DNA of 64,000 bases from CAWKMN01 sp963850765 (GTDB lineage: Bacteria > Chloroflexota > Anaerolineae > Aggregatilineales > Aggregatilineaceae). The stretch covers positions 372,001-436,000 of the forward strand of contig CAWKMN010000006.1 in the NCBI GenBank assembly GCA_963850765.1, written 5' to 3'. Position 1 is the first letter of the stretch; every line of letters starts with the position of its first letter. Shown one piece after another: positions 45,519-54,247 of this stretch. The notes beneath the pieces are model-generated. The model saw nothing but the letters and a program-made list of their open reading frames with translations, was not told the DNA's origin and searched no databases. A program made the translations under genes and the position numbers.

Positions 45519-46490
45519 CTATTTTTCGTTCTTGGATTCGAGTTCTTTCTGCACCAGATTGCGGAACAGGGTGAACAGCGCCGACCCGTTGGTGAGTTCC
45601 TGCGGCGTCAGGGAGATGACCGTCCGGGCATTCTTCAGGCTTTGGCTCGCTTCCGCCAGCCGGGCCGCCTGGGGAGTCAGCATCAGCAGTTCCGGATTCC
45701 GGCGCAGGATCTCCAGTTCCTCTTTTTCAAACGCCAGACGCAGCCGGCTGCGCTCCAACTCGTCTTTGATGCGCTGGCGGGCCAGTTCGGAATCGCTCTC
45801 AAACTGGACTTTCCTCAGTTCCGCCCGTTTCAATTCGAGGGCGTGTTCCATTTCCGCGATTTCCTCATCGGCGGCGTACTTGGCTTTGGCCGCGACCACG
45901 CGCGCCTGATGATTCAACTGCTCGGTGCGTTCGAGCAGCCGCGCTTCTTCCTGCTGGCTCAGCGCATCGGCAATTTTCGGATCCGCCGGATCGAGTGATT
46001 GCACGGTGAGCGAGATCAACTCCACGCCAAACCGCTCTTCGATCAGCTTCAGGTGCTCATTCAGGTGCGTCAGGATGGCCGGTGAGGTAATGGCGTGAAT
46101 CTCGGACCGCTCGGTAAATTCCTTGACCAGCCCTTGCAGCAGGAACCCGACCTGATCGACGGCGCGCGCCACGGCCTCGCCGTCCCATCCCCCCACCCGG
46201 ATCAGCGATTGGATATGCTCGACGGATGGCGCGGCCGAGCCGACCAGCTTGATCCGCACGACCAGATTGCCCATCGCGGCCGCTTCGACGGTCAGATGGA
46301 GCGGGCTCGTGGTGCGCTTGAGCGGCAGGCTGAAATGGCGCGGATACAGCAGCCCTCTGCGGATGCGAATCTGCCCGTTCGCCTCGTACAGTACAATCAC
46401 ATCCGGCTGGCGGATGCGGTACTCAAACAAGGCAACCAGCAGGCCGCCCACCAGCAGAACTGCAACAAGAACACCCGGGATGATTTCCAT
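45519..46490 (-). CDS. SPFH/band 7 domain protein
   Basis: A 323-residue protein with an N-terminal membrane anchor (PGVLVAVLLVGGLLVALFEY), a band 7 domain (about 30-190, with AVDQVGFLLQGLVKEFTE and RFGVELISLTVQSLDP) and a long charged coiled coil (about 195-280, EEARLLERTEQLNHQARVV onward), the layout of flotillin/stomatin-like scaffolds that oligomerise at the membrane. GGAGGT lies upstream of the ATG. The next gene on the same strand, 145 bases on, is the aminotransferase/PEPC-like giant; a functional link is only suggested by position. Confidence 0.85.
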   Translation of the reverse strand: MEIIPGVLVAVLLVGGLLVALFEYRIRQPDVIVLYEANGQIRIRRGLLYPRHFSLPLKRTTSPLHLTVEAAAMGNLVVRIKLVGSAAPSVEHIQSLIRVGGWDGEAVARAVDQVGFLLQGLVKEFTERSEIHAITSPAILTHLNEHLKLIEERFGVELISLTVQSLDPADPKIADALSQQEEARLLERTEQLNHQARVVAAKAKYAADEEIAEMEHALELKRAELRKVQFESDSELARQRIKDELERSRLRLAFEKEELEILRRNPELLMLTPQAARLAEASQSLKNARTVISLTPQELTNGSALFTLFRNLVQKELESKNEK

Positions 46491-46839
46491 AGGTCTGTAC
46501 CTCCGGCAGCGGCGGTCGCGGCTGCCAACTGCGGCACTGAAGCGACTGGCGGTTTATCGAGCGTGCCAGAAGCCGGGCGAGTGCGCCCCGGTATATTCGG
46601 TCGAAAGGACGATAAGGATTTTTTGGGATCCGGCGGCCGGTGGGTTAGGAGGTCGCGGCCCCGCTTCTCCGAATCAGTGTGACTGATTATACCCAACTCT
46701 CGACAAATCCATCATAAAACATTGGTGAAATCGCACTATATCCGCTAAACACGACGGAGAGGGCGCGGGGGCCAAAAAGTCCCCTCTCCGCGTGTGGAGA
46801 GGGGATTTAGGGGTGAGGTAAATCATTTCAATCGGGTTG
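46491..46839. repeat. 349-base gap with a family 3 palindrome
   Basis: A hairpin repeat at about 46772-46818 (CCCCTCTCCGCGTGTGGAGAGGGG plus GGGGTGAGG) follows the Gfo/Idh/MocA gene end. The remainder shows nothing recognisable. Confidence 0.65.
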
Positions 46840-47967
46840 TCAGTGAGAAGCGCCGGCCGGCCGCGCCGCCAGATCATCGTCCTCTGCCTGGACGGGAAAC
46901 TTAACCGGCACGCGATCGCGCTGCGAGCGATAGATGGCGGTGAAGATCTCGACGGTGATGCGCCCCTGCGCCCCGGTCACGGCCGGATCGCGGCCCTCCA
47001 GAATCGCCAGCAGAAAATCGCGGTCTTGCAGCGTCAGATAGTGGCCCATCGGCTCGATCTGCTCGAACCGGGCGCGATCCTCGCGCTGCCACGGTTCCAG
47101 CAGCGCCTCTTCGCCGGGGATGGTCCAGAGATCGTTGACCGGCGGTTCCTGCACCGACGTCATCCCGGCGATGAACATGGAGCCGCCTTCTGGCTGGATG
47201 CCGATTGAACTGCCATTCGAGCCGTGGATGTGGATCTTGCTATAGAGGCCCGGATTCTGAGAGTTGCTGAGGACAATGCTGCCCATGCCGCCGTTCTTAA
47301 ACCGAAGGACGGCCAGCGCCGTGTCGTCCACCTCGATATAGGGATGATTCAGGTTGTCCCAGTATCCGAACAGCTCGTCGATAGGGCCCATATACCACTG
47401 AAACAGATCTAGTATATGCGGTGCCTGGTTGACCAGCACTCCGCCGCCTTCGGTATCCCACTTGCCGCGCCACGGGTCAAACTCATAATATTTCTGGTCG
47501 CGCCAGCTGTACATCTGCGCTGTCGCCAGGATCGGACGCCCCAGTTTGCCGTCGCTGATCGCCTGTTTGGCGCGGATCACCGGCTCATAAAAGCGCCGCT
47601 GGCTGATCACACCCAGCTTCGCGCCTGATGCGTTGGCCGCGCCATTCATCGCGTCACAATCGGCCAGCGTGGACGCGAGCGGCTTTTCAACGAGGGCATG
47701 CACCCCCCGATTCAGCGCTTCGACCGTGTCCTGCCTATGGGCCGGGTGCGGCGTGCAGATCACGACGGCTTCCGCGCCCGTCTGTTCGATCAGGTCGTCT
47801 ACGCAACTGAACGCACGGATGCCGTACTGATCGGCAAACGCCTGGGCGCGCGGCAGATTGTGGCCGCACACGGCGACCAGATCGGATTCGGGCAGCGATT
47901 GCAGAGCCTTAGCGTGCAGATGAGCTACTTTTCCATAACCGACGAGGGCTGTTTTTAATTTTCTCAC
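46840..47967 (-). CDS. Gfo/Idh/MocA family oxidoreductase
   Basis: A 375-residue NAD(P)-binding oxidoreductase: Rossmann GYGKVAHLHA, the VEKPLAST box with the conserved Lys, and the catalytic segment GGGVLVNQAPHILDLFQWYMG. A family C-terminal domain follows. It starts with GTG at 47967. It is divergent from the zinc alcohol dehydrogenase gene, with about 113 bases between them. Sugar substrate not identifiable; the neighbourhood suggests sugar or sugar-acid oxidation. Confidence 0.85.
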   Translation of the reverse strand: MRKLKTALVGYGKVAHLHAKALQSLPESDLVAVCGHNLPRAQAFADQYGIRAFSCVDDLIEQTGAEAVVICTPHPAHRQDTVEALNRGVHALVEKPLASTLADCDAMNGAANASGAKLGVISQRRFYEPVIRAKQAISDGKLGRPILATAQMYSWRDQKYYEFDPWRGKWDTEGGGVLVNQAPHILDLFQWYMGPIDELFGYWDNLNHPYIEVDDTALAVLRFKNGGMGSIVLSNSQNPGLYSKIHIHGSNGSSIGIQPEGGSMFIAGMTSVQEPPVNDLWTIPGEEALLEPWQREDRARFEQIEPMGHYLTLQDRDFLLAILEGRDPAVTGAQGRITVEIFTAIYRSQRDRVPVKFPVQAEDDDLAARPAGASH

Positions 47968-48080
47968 GTTTAAAGTTTCCTATGGGTTCAGGCACCAGTT
48001 TGTTTCTATGTGTTATACTACTTTCGGTTGAGCCATCCTGGCAATTTTCTTGAAGAGACTGCCAGCGTGATTAAAGGTTG

Positions 48081-49109
48081 ATGCCTGATATGACTGCGCA
48101 ATCCACGATGGAAGCACTGGTTTTTACCGATTACAACCGGATGGACCTGCAATCCGTACCCGTACCCGCGCTGATCGAGCCGGACGACGTGCTGGTTCGG
48201 ATTCGTGCCGCTGCGGTGTGCGGCAGCGATCTGCATGGTTACACGGGCAAGAGCGGCCGCCGCAAGCCCCCGCTGATCATGGGCCACGAGGCGTCGGGAG
48301 AGGTCGCGGCGGTGGGCGCGGGCGTCGAGCGAATCCAGCCGGGCGAGCGCGTTTCGATCCAACCGCTCGTTTACCGCCCGGATCCGGCCACCGGGCGCGT
48401 CGTGCGCCGTCTGATCGGGATGAACCTGCCCGGCGCGTATGCCGAATATACGATTGTTCCCGAGAAGAATCTGTATCGCATCCCGGATGCGCTGCCCTTT
48501 GAGGTCGCCTCCCTGACTGAACCCCTGGCGGTGGCCGTGCATGCGGTGGGCACCACCCAGATCCGTCCCTACGACCGCGCGATTGTCATGGGCGCGGGCA
48601 CGATCGGGCTGCTCACCATGAAGGTTTTGCTGCTGGCGGGCGTGCAGAGCGTGGTGGTCAGCGACGTGAGCGACGACCGGCTGGCCATCGCCCGCTCGAT
48701 GGGGGCGGCGTCCACCGTCAACCCGGCCACCCAGGATTTCCAGGCCTTTGTGAGCGACTACACGGCGGGTCAGGGGTTTGATGTTACCTTCGAGGCGGTG
48801 GGCATGAGTGCCACGGTGAGCCAATCGCTGATCGCGCTGCGCGACGGCGGCACCACCGTATGGATCGGTAACAATGTGCGGCTGGTGGAGGTCGATATGC
48901 AGGCGATCGTCACGCGCGAACTGCATGTCGCCGGCACCTACGGCATGAACGAGCGTGATTTTCAGCGCTCGCTGCAAATGGTCTCGGATGGGCGGGTGAA
49001 CGTAACCCCGATCATTAATCGCCGGGCCGCGCTGGACGAAGGTCCGACCCTGTTTGACGAGCTGCTGCGTGACCCGTCGGTGGTGAAGTGCGTGATCGCG
49101 ATGCCGTGA
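48081..49109 (+). CDS. Zinc-type alcohol dehydrogenase, sorbitol/polyol branch
   Basis: A 342-residue MDR dehydrogenase. Catalytic zinc ligands fit Cys in AAVCGSDLHGY, His-Glu in MGHEASGEV and the later Glu in LTEPLAVAVHA; the coenzyme loop is GAGTIGLLTMK with an Asp-rich strand VVVSDVSDDR, favouring NAD. The four-cysteine structural zinc lobe is missing: that region reads QPLVYRPDPATGRVVRRLIG. A TTG at 48078 and ATG at 48090 are alternative starts. Probable role: oxidation of a polyol or sugar-acid. Confidence 0.8.
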   Translation: MPDMTAQSTMEALVFTDYNRMDLQSVPVPALIEPDDVLVRIRAAAVCGSDLHGYTGKSGRRKPPLIMGHEASGEVAAVGAGVERIQPGERVSIQPLVYRPDPATGRVVRRLIGMNLPGAYAEYTIVPEKNLYRIPDALPFEVASLTEPLAVAVHAVGTTQIRPYDRAIVMGAGTIGLLTMKVLLLAGVQSVVVSDVSDDRLAIARSMGAASTVNPATQDFQAFVSDYTAGQGFDVTFEAVGMSATVSQSLIALRDGGTTVWIGNNVRLVEVDMQAIVTRELHVAGTYGMNERDFQRSLQMVSDGRVNVTPIINRRAALDEGPTLFDELLRDPSVVKCVIAMP

Positions 49110-49112
49110 GCT

Positions 49113-49206
49113 AGCCCCTCCCTAAATCCCTCTCCACACCGTGGGGAGGGACTTCATTTCTATCCGAAAATCCGTTTTTGCAGGGGAGTATTGCGATACG
49201 CCCCTA
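49113..49206. repeat. Family 3 and family 1 repeats in tandem
   Basis: A short family 3 hairpin (CCCTCCCTAAATCCCTCTCC.. to GGGGAGGGACTT, 49113-49155) is followed by a diverged family 1 palindrome (about 49178-49206). They lie between a dehydrogenase gene and the converging FAH operon. Confidence 0.7.
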
Positions 49207-49407
49207 CGTAGTCCGATGATTGCGGGGGCGGCCATTCCAGAGTTCTAGCCCGTGGACACATCGCCCTGCGCAAGAGCCGCGAGTTCCCGTTTCGATAACC
49301 GCCACGATCCGATCCACATCGTAACCACAGCGGTTCCAGGGCCCGAACAGCCGCGTCTGCCTAACCAGCGTTTCGTCGCCTAAAATGGCTTCCGCGACTG
49401 CCATCAC
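49204..49407 (-). CDS. Possible short or truncated protein coupled to the FAH gene
   Basis: A 67-residue frame whose ATG overlaps the dehydratase stop by four bases (ATGA). Its first half (AEAILGDETLVRQTRLFGPWNRCGYDVDRIVAVIETG) looks protein-like; the second half is Arg/Gly/His-rich and runs into a repeat, suggesting that a longer gene was cut off there. No family recognised. Confidence 0.35.
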   Translation of the reverse strand: MMAVAEAILGDETLVRQTRLFGPWNRCGYDVDRIVAVIETGTRGSCAGRCVHGLELWNGRPRNHRTT

Positions 49408-50294
49408 ACCACCTTTACCCGGTTGGTCAGCGTATCCACGCCGTCGATCATAATCCGTACCGTATCGCCGGCTTGCAGGGTGAATTCGCCCGGCGGCACG
49501 ATCCCCGTTCCGGTCAGCAGAGCCACACCATGCGGAAATTGCAGGCTGCGGCCGAGATAGGCGAGCAGTTCACTCACGCGGCGGCGAATGCGCTTCGTAT
49601 CGGTTTCGCCCGCGAATACGACCTCATCCCGGCGTCGGATCTCCATGCGGACCGGAAGGGAGGGAAACTCCTCGACGGACCGCAGCCAGATACCATGTCC
49701 CAACGCGCAGGAGGCGGTATAGATCTTCGCCTGGGGCAGATAGAGCGGGTTTTCGCCCTCGATATCACGGCTGCTCATATCGTTGCCGGCTGTCATCCCC
49801 ACGACTTCGAGCGCCGGATTGATGACCAGGGCCAGTTCCGCCTCCGGCACGTTCCATGTCGCATCCGACCGGATGCCAACCTCTCCCAGGTGGCCGACTG
49901 CCCATTCGCCGCGCGCCTTAAAAAACAGTTCGGGACGCTGCGCCCCATAAACCCGCAGGTAAATATCGCCGCCGTCGTCGGCTTCTTCCTGACGAGCCTC
50001 GCGGCTGCGCTCATACGTGACACCCGCGGCCCAGATGTCCTGAGTATCAACCGGCGCGAGCCAATGCGGGACGCCGGACGACGGCACATTCTCGAACATC
50101 GCCGCCGGATACACGGATGATGCCGACTCCGCCTGTTGTGCGAGCGCGTCCAGTGCCGCCTTGACATTCCCTGCCGATCCTTGCAGCCACGCGCTGATCG
50201 TGGGTACCGTTTCGCTCACATCCGCCACGGAATCCCCATGATGCACACCAATCCGAATACCGCGATCGGGATCAAAAAAACGCACCAGCCACAT
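49404..50294 (-). CDS. 2-keto-3-deoxy-sugar-acid dehydratase (FAH family)
   Basis: A 296-residue fumarylacetoacetate-hydrolase-fold protein. The stretches WAAGVTYERSREARQEEAD, RPELFFKARGEWAVG, TWNVPEAELALVIN and GNDMSSRDIEGENPLYLPQ are those I associate with 2-keto-3-deoxy-pentonate dehydratases. The Glu of VPEAELALV and the Asp of the NDMSSRDIEGENP block are the likely metal ligands. Such enzymes convert 2-keto-3-deoxy-D-arabinonate or similar to alpha-ketoglutarate semialdehyde. The divergent aldehyde dehydrogenase would take the next step, so the pair forms the lower half of a Weimberg-type pathway. Confidence 0.8.
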   Translation of the reverse strand: MWLVRFFDPDRGIRIGVHHGDSVADVSETVPTISAWLQGSAGNVKAALDALAQQAESASSVYPAAMFENVPSSGVPHWLAPVDTQDIWAAGVTYERSREARQEEADDGGDIYLRVYGAQRPELFFKARGEWAVGHLGEVGIRSDATWNVPEAELALVINPALEVVGMTAGNDMSSRDIEGENPLYLPQAKIYTASCALGHGIWLRSVEEFPSLPVRMEIRRRDEVVFAGETDTKRIRRRVSELLAYLGRSLQFPHGVALLTGTGIVPPGEFTLQAGDTVRIMIDGVDTLTNRVKVV

Positions 50295-50483
50295 GGGTTT
50301 ACTCGCCCCTTTTTGCGCTCAAAATGTGACAGAAGTGTTATAGGGTTGATTGTAGCGGATCGAGAGATCCGCACAAAGTCGTTTGGCAGCGCGCGCCCGA
50401 CCTGCTAAGTTGAAACCAATAGGGATAAAACATCCTCGTGCAGCGGGATGAAAATCTTGCTTTTTCTCCAGTTTTTCCCTTGA

Positions 50484-50518
50484 TTTTCTCTGTGTACTCT
50501 GTGCTCTCTGTGGTGAAT
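50484..50518. repeat. CTCTGTG-type dispersed repeat
   Basis: C/T-rich block of CTCTGTG units ending 26 bases before the aldehyde dehydrogenase start; related to 33090-33118. Confidence 0.55.
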
Positions 50519-50543
50519 GTCTTCTGTTTTCGCGGGAGGTAAC

Positions 50544-52136
50544 ATGCTATCCGGTCAAAATCTGATTGCGGGTCGATGGTTGGCGCAGGGAGACGAAACA
50601 TTCTTCGGCGTCAACCCCCGAACCCGGACCGATAACCCGATCCGGTTCATCAATGCGACAGCGGGCGAGATCGATCGGGCCGTGCGGATGGCCGCCGACG
50701 CGTTCGGAATCATGCGCCAGTACAGCGCCGAGACGCTGGCAGGGTTTCTCGAGACCGCCGCGGAAGAGATCGAAAAGCTGGGTCCGGCGCTGATCGAGAC
50801 AGCCGATGCCGAAACCGCGCTGGGCGCGCCCCGGTTAGAGAGCGAGCGCGGGCGGACCACGGCGCAACTGCGGCTGTTCGCCCGTCTGCTCCGCGAGGGA
50901 TCCTACGTGGAAGCAATTATCGACACGGCGCTGCCCGACCGGAAGCCGGCACCTCGCCCCGACCTCCGGCGCATGCTGATCCCGCTGGGGCCGGTTGGGG
51001 TGTTTGGGGCAAGCAACTTCCCGCTGGCGTTTGGTGCGGCCGGAGGTGATACCGCCTCGGCGTTCGCGGCGGGCTGCCCGGTGATCGTCAAGGCGCACCC
51101 GGGTCATCCCGGCACGTCGGAACTCGTTGCCCGCGCGATTCAGGCGGCGGGCGAACGCTGCGATTTTCCGCCGGGCTTCTTTTCGATGATCCAGGGCAAC
51201 AGCGTGACCGTGGGACAGGCGCTTGTCACGCACCCGCAGCTCGAAGCAGTGGGGTTCACGGGATCGCTGCGGGGCGGGCGCGCGTTGTTTGATGCGGCGG
51301 CGCAGCGCCCGCGGCCTATCCCCGTCTATGCCGAGATGGGCAGCGTCAATCCGATTGTGATCACACCCAATGCCCTCAAAGCGCGCGGTGAGAGTATCGC
51401 CGAAGGATTGGTGAATTCCGTGACGCTGGGATCGGGCCAGTTCTGCACGAAACCGGGACTGGTGTTCGTCGTCGATAACGCCGACAGCCAGGCGTTGATC
51501 GCCCGCGTCAGCGACCTGATGGATCAGCGCCAGCCCGGCGTGCTGCTCAATCAGGCCGTTCTGAGCCATCTATCGGATCGGGTTGAGCAGACTCTGGCAT
51601 CCGGCTCAGTGGAGCAGCGCACCAGCGCGGCGTCAGTTGATGCAGAGGGCTTCTGCTTCGCGAACACAGCGTTGCAGACGACCTCGGATCGGTTCATCCG
51701 TGATGAGTCGCTGCAAGCCGAGCATTTTGGCCCGGTTGCGCTGTTTGTGGTGTGCCCCACCCTGGACGAATTATTCGCGGCGGTCGATACGCTGCAAGGC
51801 AATTTGACCGGGGCTGTCCATGCGGAAGATGAGGATCTGACCATCGCCGGTGAGGTGTTCTCACGGCTGCGGGAGAAAGTAGGCCGCCTGATCTGGAACG
51901 GCTTCCCGACCGGCGTCGAGGTCGTTTATGCCATGCAGCACGGCGGCCCTTACCCGGCAACCACGGCCCCGCATACTACGTCGGTGGGATTGACGGCCAT
52001 CAAACGGTTCATGCGCCCGGTCGCGTTTCAGAACATGCCGGATGCCCTTCTGCCGGATGCGCTAAAAGATGCCAATCCGCTGAACATCTGGCGCACCGTC
52101 GATCACGAGCTGACTCGCGATCCGATTCGCCGGTGA
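50544..52136 (+). CDS. Alpha-ketoglutarate semialdehyde dehydrogenase
   Basis: A 530-residue aldehyde dehydrogenase. The catalytic Cys is in GSGQFCTKPG and the general-base Glu in YAEMGSVNP; the nucleotide-binding segments are GVFGASNFPLAF and VGFTGSLRGGR. The IWNGFPTGVEVVYAMQHGGPYP block near residue 455 is typical of the 2,5-dioxopentanoate dehydrogenase (type III KGSADH) branch. The start at 50544 follows GGGAGG; the longer frame from 50517 lacks one. It should oxidise alpha-ketoglutarate semialdehyde to alpha-ketoglutarate with NADP. Confidence 0.88.
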   Translation: MLSGQNLIAGRWLAQGDETFFGVNPRTRTDNPIRFINATAGEIDRAVRMAADAFGIMRQYSAETLAGFLETAAEEIEKLGPALIETADAETALGAPRLESERGRTTAQLRLFARLLREGSYVEAIIDTALPDRKPAPRPDLRRMLIPLGPVGVFGASNFPLAFGAAGGDTASAFAAGCPVIVKAHPGHPGTSELVARAIQAAGERCDFPPGFFSMIQGNSVTVGQALVTHPQLEAVGFTGSLRGGRALFDAAAQRPRPIPVYAEMGSVNPIVITPNALKARGESIAEGLVNSVTLGSGQFCTKPGLVFVVDNADSQALIARVSDLMDQRQPGVLLNQAVLSHLSDRVEQTLASGSVEQRTSAASVDAEGFCFANTALQTTSDRFIRDESLQAEHFGPVALFVVCPTLDELFAAVDTLQGNLTGAVHAEDEDLTIAGEVFSRLREKVGRLIWNGFPTGVEVVYAMQHGGPYPATTAPHTTSVGLTAIKRFMRPVAFQNMPDALLPDALKDANPLNIWRTVDHELTRDPIRR

Positions 52137-52145
52137 GAAGCGACG

Positions 52146-52721
52146 TCAGCCGCCGATGGGCTTCTTCCCTGTATTCAACATAGCGATGAATTTGTCGATC
52201 CGCCGCTGCCGGGTTTCGGGTTTTTTGGCGGTCGTGACCTCATAGAGAACCACATATCGATTCGCGCTGTTGAGCCGATCAAATAACGCCTGTGCCGCTG
52301 GATTCTCCCGCAGAGCCGCCTGGAGGTCGTCCGGCACCGCGATCTCGCGCTGGGATGCATACGCCGCCTGCCAGCGTCCATCCGCTTTGGCGCGCTCGAC
52401 CTCAGCCAGTCCCGCCGGGCGCATCTGCCCCTGCGCGATCAGGTGTTCCGCCTTCTCGCGGTTGATGCGTGACCATGGACTCCGGGCGCGGCGCGGCGTG
52501 AACTTTTGCAGCCAATACTCGTCATCCAGCTTGTTCTTCTGGCCGTCGATCCAGCCGAAGCACAGCGCCGCGGTGAGGGCTTCCTGGTATGAGACGGTAG
52601 CATGCCCCAAATCCTTTTTGGCGATCTTCATCCACAGCCCTTGCGACGAGGTGTGATGGGCTTCGAGCCATTCCGTCCAGGCCGCTTCGGATTCAAACGC
52701 GATAACCGGCAGATCGTTCAT
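52146..52721 (-). CDS. YdeI/OmdA family protein
   Basis: A 191-residue protein with the YdeI/OmpD-associated pattern: WLEAHHTSSQGLWMKIAKK, SYQEALTAALCFGWIDGQ, FTPRRARSPWSRIN and a C-terminal OmdA-type segment (VPDDLQAAL, TRQRRIDKFIAML). Related proteins are annotated for bacteriocin tolerance, without an established activity. Its start overlaps the stop of the glycosylase-like gene by four bases. Confidence 0.85.
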   Translation of the reverse strand: MNDLPVIAFESEAAWTEWLEAHHTSSQGLWMKIAKKDLGHATVSYQEALTAALCFGWIDGQKNKLDDEYWLQKFTPRRARSPWSRINREKAEHLIAQGQMRPAGLAEVERAKADGRWQAAYASQREIAVPDDLQAALRENPAAQALFDRLNSANRYVVLYEVTTAKKPETRQRRIDKFIAMLNTGKKPIGG

Positions 52722-53794
52722 GGCTGGTTTTCGTCCCCTGCGAACACGACAGGCATCCCAAGAAATTCCCCAAAACGTTGGCCCGCGGCCGCGAACGCGT
52801 CACGCTCCGCCGCATTATAGGGACGGAACGGTGCCGACTCGATCACCACGGATTTTTGGCGAAACGTGCGCCGCCACAGCCCGATTAGCTCACCCCGCAG
52901 AACGAAGGGTGATGTGAAAAAACGATTCGTAACCAGTTCGTTATATTTCGGGTCAAGGCTCGCACTGTGGTTTTTATAGGCGATCGTGAACTCGTCGTAT
53001 ACGGGCAGCAGATGGCCCTGTGCCGGCGGAATCGAGTCGACCGGCGCGCCTGCGACATACCAGTAGATCTCGCCGTCGATCTCGTCATGAGACAAATCGA
53101 GCATGGCCAGCCCGGCCTTGACATCCGCCACGGTCAAGCCTGACCACCACGCGAAGTCCTTCACGGTGGCCGGTCCATGGCTGGTAAAGTACCGCCGGGT
53201 GAGTTCGGCCAGCGCTTCGTCGCGCGCAAGGCGGCGAGCTTGTGGCGCGCGCTCTGCGATCAGTGCGTAAGTCTGCTTCTTGCCGTGCCGGCGTCCGCTG
53301 CAGATCACCCCTTCCAATTCGGCATGGTGTACCATGTAACCAAGTCGCAGGTTGTCTGCGGTATCGATCCCGGCCTGCGACAGGACAGCACCCAGTTCCG
53401 CCCGTGTCAGGTGCCGGTCCCCCTCGACGGCCCGCGCGATGATCGCGTCGCAGCGGCGGAGCAGGGTATCATCCAGTCCAAGTCTGCGGTACATGGTGCC
53501 ATTCACCGCATGGACGCGCGGCGCTGTCAGTTCGAGCATCCAGCGAATATCTGCCGGGGTGACAAAATGCCAGGTGGGGCGCATCACATGGGTGCGCAGA
53601 ATCGCACCGTCCGCAAAGGCCTGCTCGACCACGGCATCGGTCGCCTCTTCCATCCGCAGGCCGAGCGCCCACTTGGCGAGCGCATATTCCTGCGCCTGGA
53701 CTGCCCCGAACCAGGACACCACATCCTCAGGCCGCTGAAATTTTGGTCCTTCCAGATGTTGGCTGTAGAGCCGCTGCCAGGCAATTCGGGACAT
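52718..53794 (-). CDS. AlkZ-family winged-helix DNA glycosylase
   Basis: A 358-residue protein of the HTH_42/AlkZ family with tandem winged helices. The catalytic QxQ is visible in FGAVQAQEYALAKWALGLR, followed by the beta-hairpin region RTHVMRPTWHFVTPADIRWML used for lesion access. AlkZ enzymes excise bulky alkyl adducts and unhook interstrand crosslinks. I chose ATG at 53794 (GGAG 11 bases upstream); a start at 53830 is possible. It lies between an HhH protein gene and a YdeI gene on the same strand, suggesting a small DNA-damage or toxin-tolerance operon. Confidence 0.8.
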   Translation of the reverse strand: MSRIAWQRLYSQHLEGPKFQRPEDVVSWFGAVQAQEYALAKWALGLRMEEATDAVVEQAFADGAILRTHVMRPTWHFVTPADIRWMLELTAPRVHAVNGTMYRRLGLDDTLLRRCDAIIARAVEGDRHLTRAELGAVLSQAGIDTADNLRLGYMVHHAELEGVICSGRRHGKKQTYALIAERAPQARRLARDEALAELTRRYFTSHGPATVKDFAWWSGLTVADVKAGLAMLDLSHDEIDGEIYWYVAGAPVDSIPPAQGHLLPVYDEFTIAYKNHSASLDPKYNELVTNRFFTSPFVLRGELIGLWRRTFRQKSVVIESAPFRPYNAAERDAFAAAGQRFGEFLGMPVVFAGDENQP

Positions 53795-53851
53795 AGTTTC
53801 ATCTGCTCCGCGATCGTAATGGTGTACCATACCAAGCAGGATCGTAGCAGA

Positions 53852-54081
53852 TTAGTCGCCCTCGTCCCGACCTTTTTCGTCCGCGAAGGATAGGCCGTGA
53901 GCGGCAAGGGCTTGACGCAGTTGTTCGACGGCCTTATTGCCGATTCCGTGCAGCCGCCTGAGTTCGGCCTCGCTGATGGTCGCCAACTGCTCAAGGCGGG
54001 AAATCCCCGCGCCGTTCAGCGCCCGGCGCGCCGGTTGGGCGAGCTTTTCGGGAGGTTGTCGGCGTGGGGATCATGATTCAT
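53852..54081 (-). CDS. Small helix-hairpin-helix protein, one frame break
   Basis: From ATG at 54081 (AAGGAG upstream) the frame reads MNHDPHADN and then shifts; inserting one base near 54054-54055 continues it as PPEKLAQPARRALNGAGISR and LEQLATISEAELRRLHGIG, to NKAVEQLRQALAAHGLSFADE. This is an alpha-CTD-like helix-hairpin-helix domain of about 76 residues (LHGIGNKA is the hairpin), the kind found as stand-alone proteins in many genomes. It probably binds DNA non-specifically. It is the first gene of the operon with the AlkZ-like and YdeI genes, and has a strong consensus promoter. Confidence 0.7.
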
Positions 54082-54135
54082 GGCGGTGCTCCTTTGCTGC
54101 TGTCCAACGTAATGATTCGCACACGCGTTCTATTA

Positions 54136-54164
54136 ACTATATGGCTCTTCTCACGAAATGTCAA
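54136..54164 (-). promoter_or_regulatory. Consensus promoter for the HhH/AlkZ/YdeI operon
   Basis: On the minus strand TTGACA (54164-54159), 17 bases, TATAGT (54141-54136): almost perfect sigma-70 type. The 5' leader is about 50 bases. Confidence 0.8.
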
Positions 54165-54211
54165 ACCGCTGTTGGGTAATATTTCGAACGGGCTTTTTAG
54201 GCTTGCTGCTC

Positions 54212-54241
54212 TTGACAACCGGCGCTCCTGCCTGCTACACT
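54212..54241 (+). promoter_or_regulatory. Consensus promoter for the structured leader RNA
   Basis: TTGACA (54212-54217), 18 bases, TACACT (54236-54241). Transcription would begin near 54248, leaving a leader of about 360 bases before the first GNAT gene. Confidence 0.75.
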
Positions 54242-54247
54242 ACGCGC

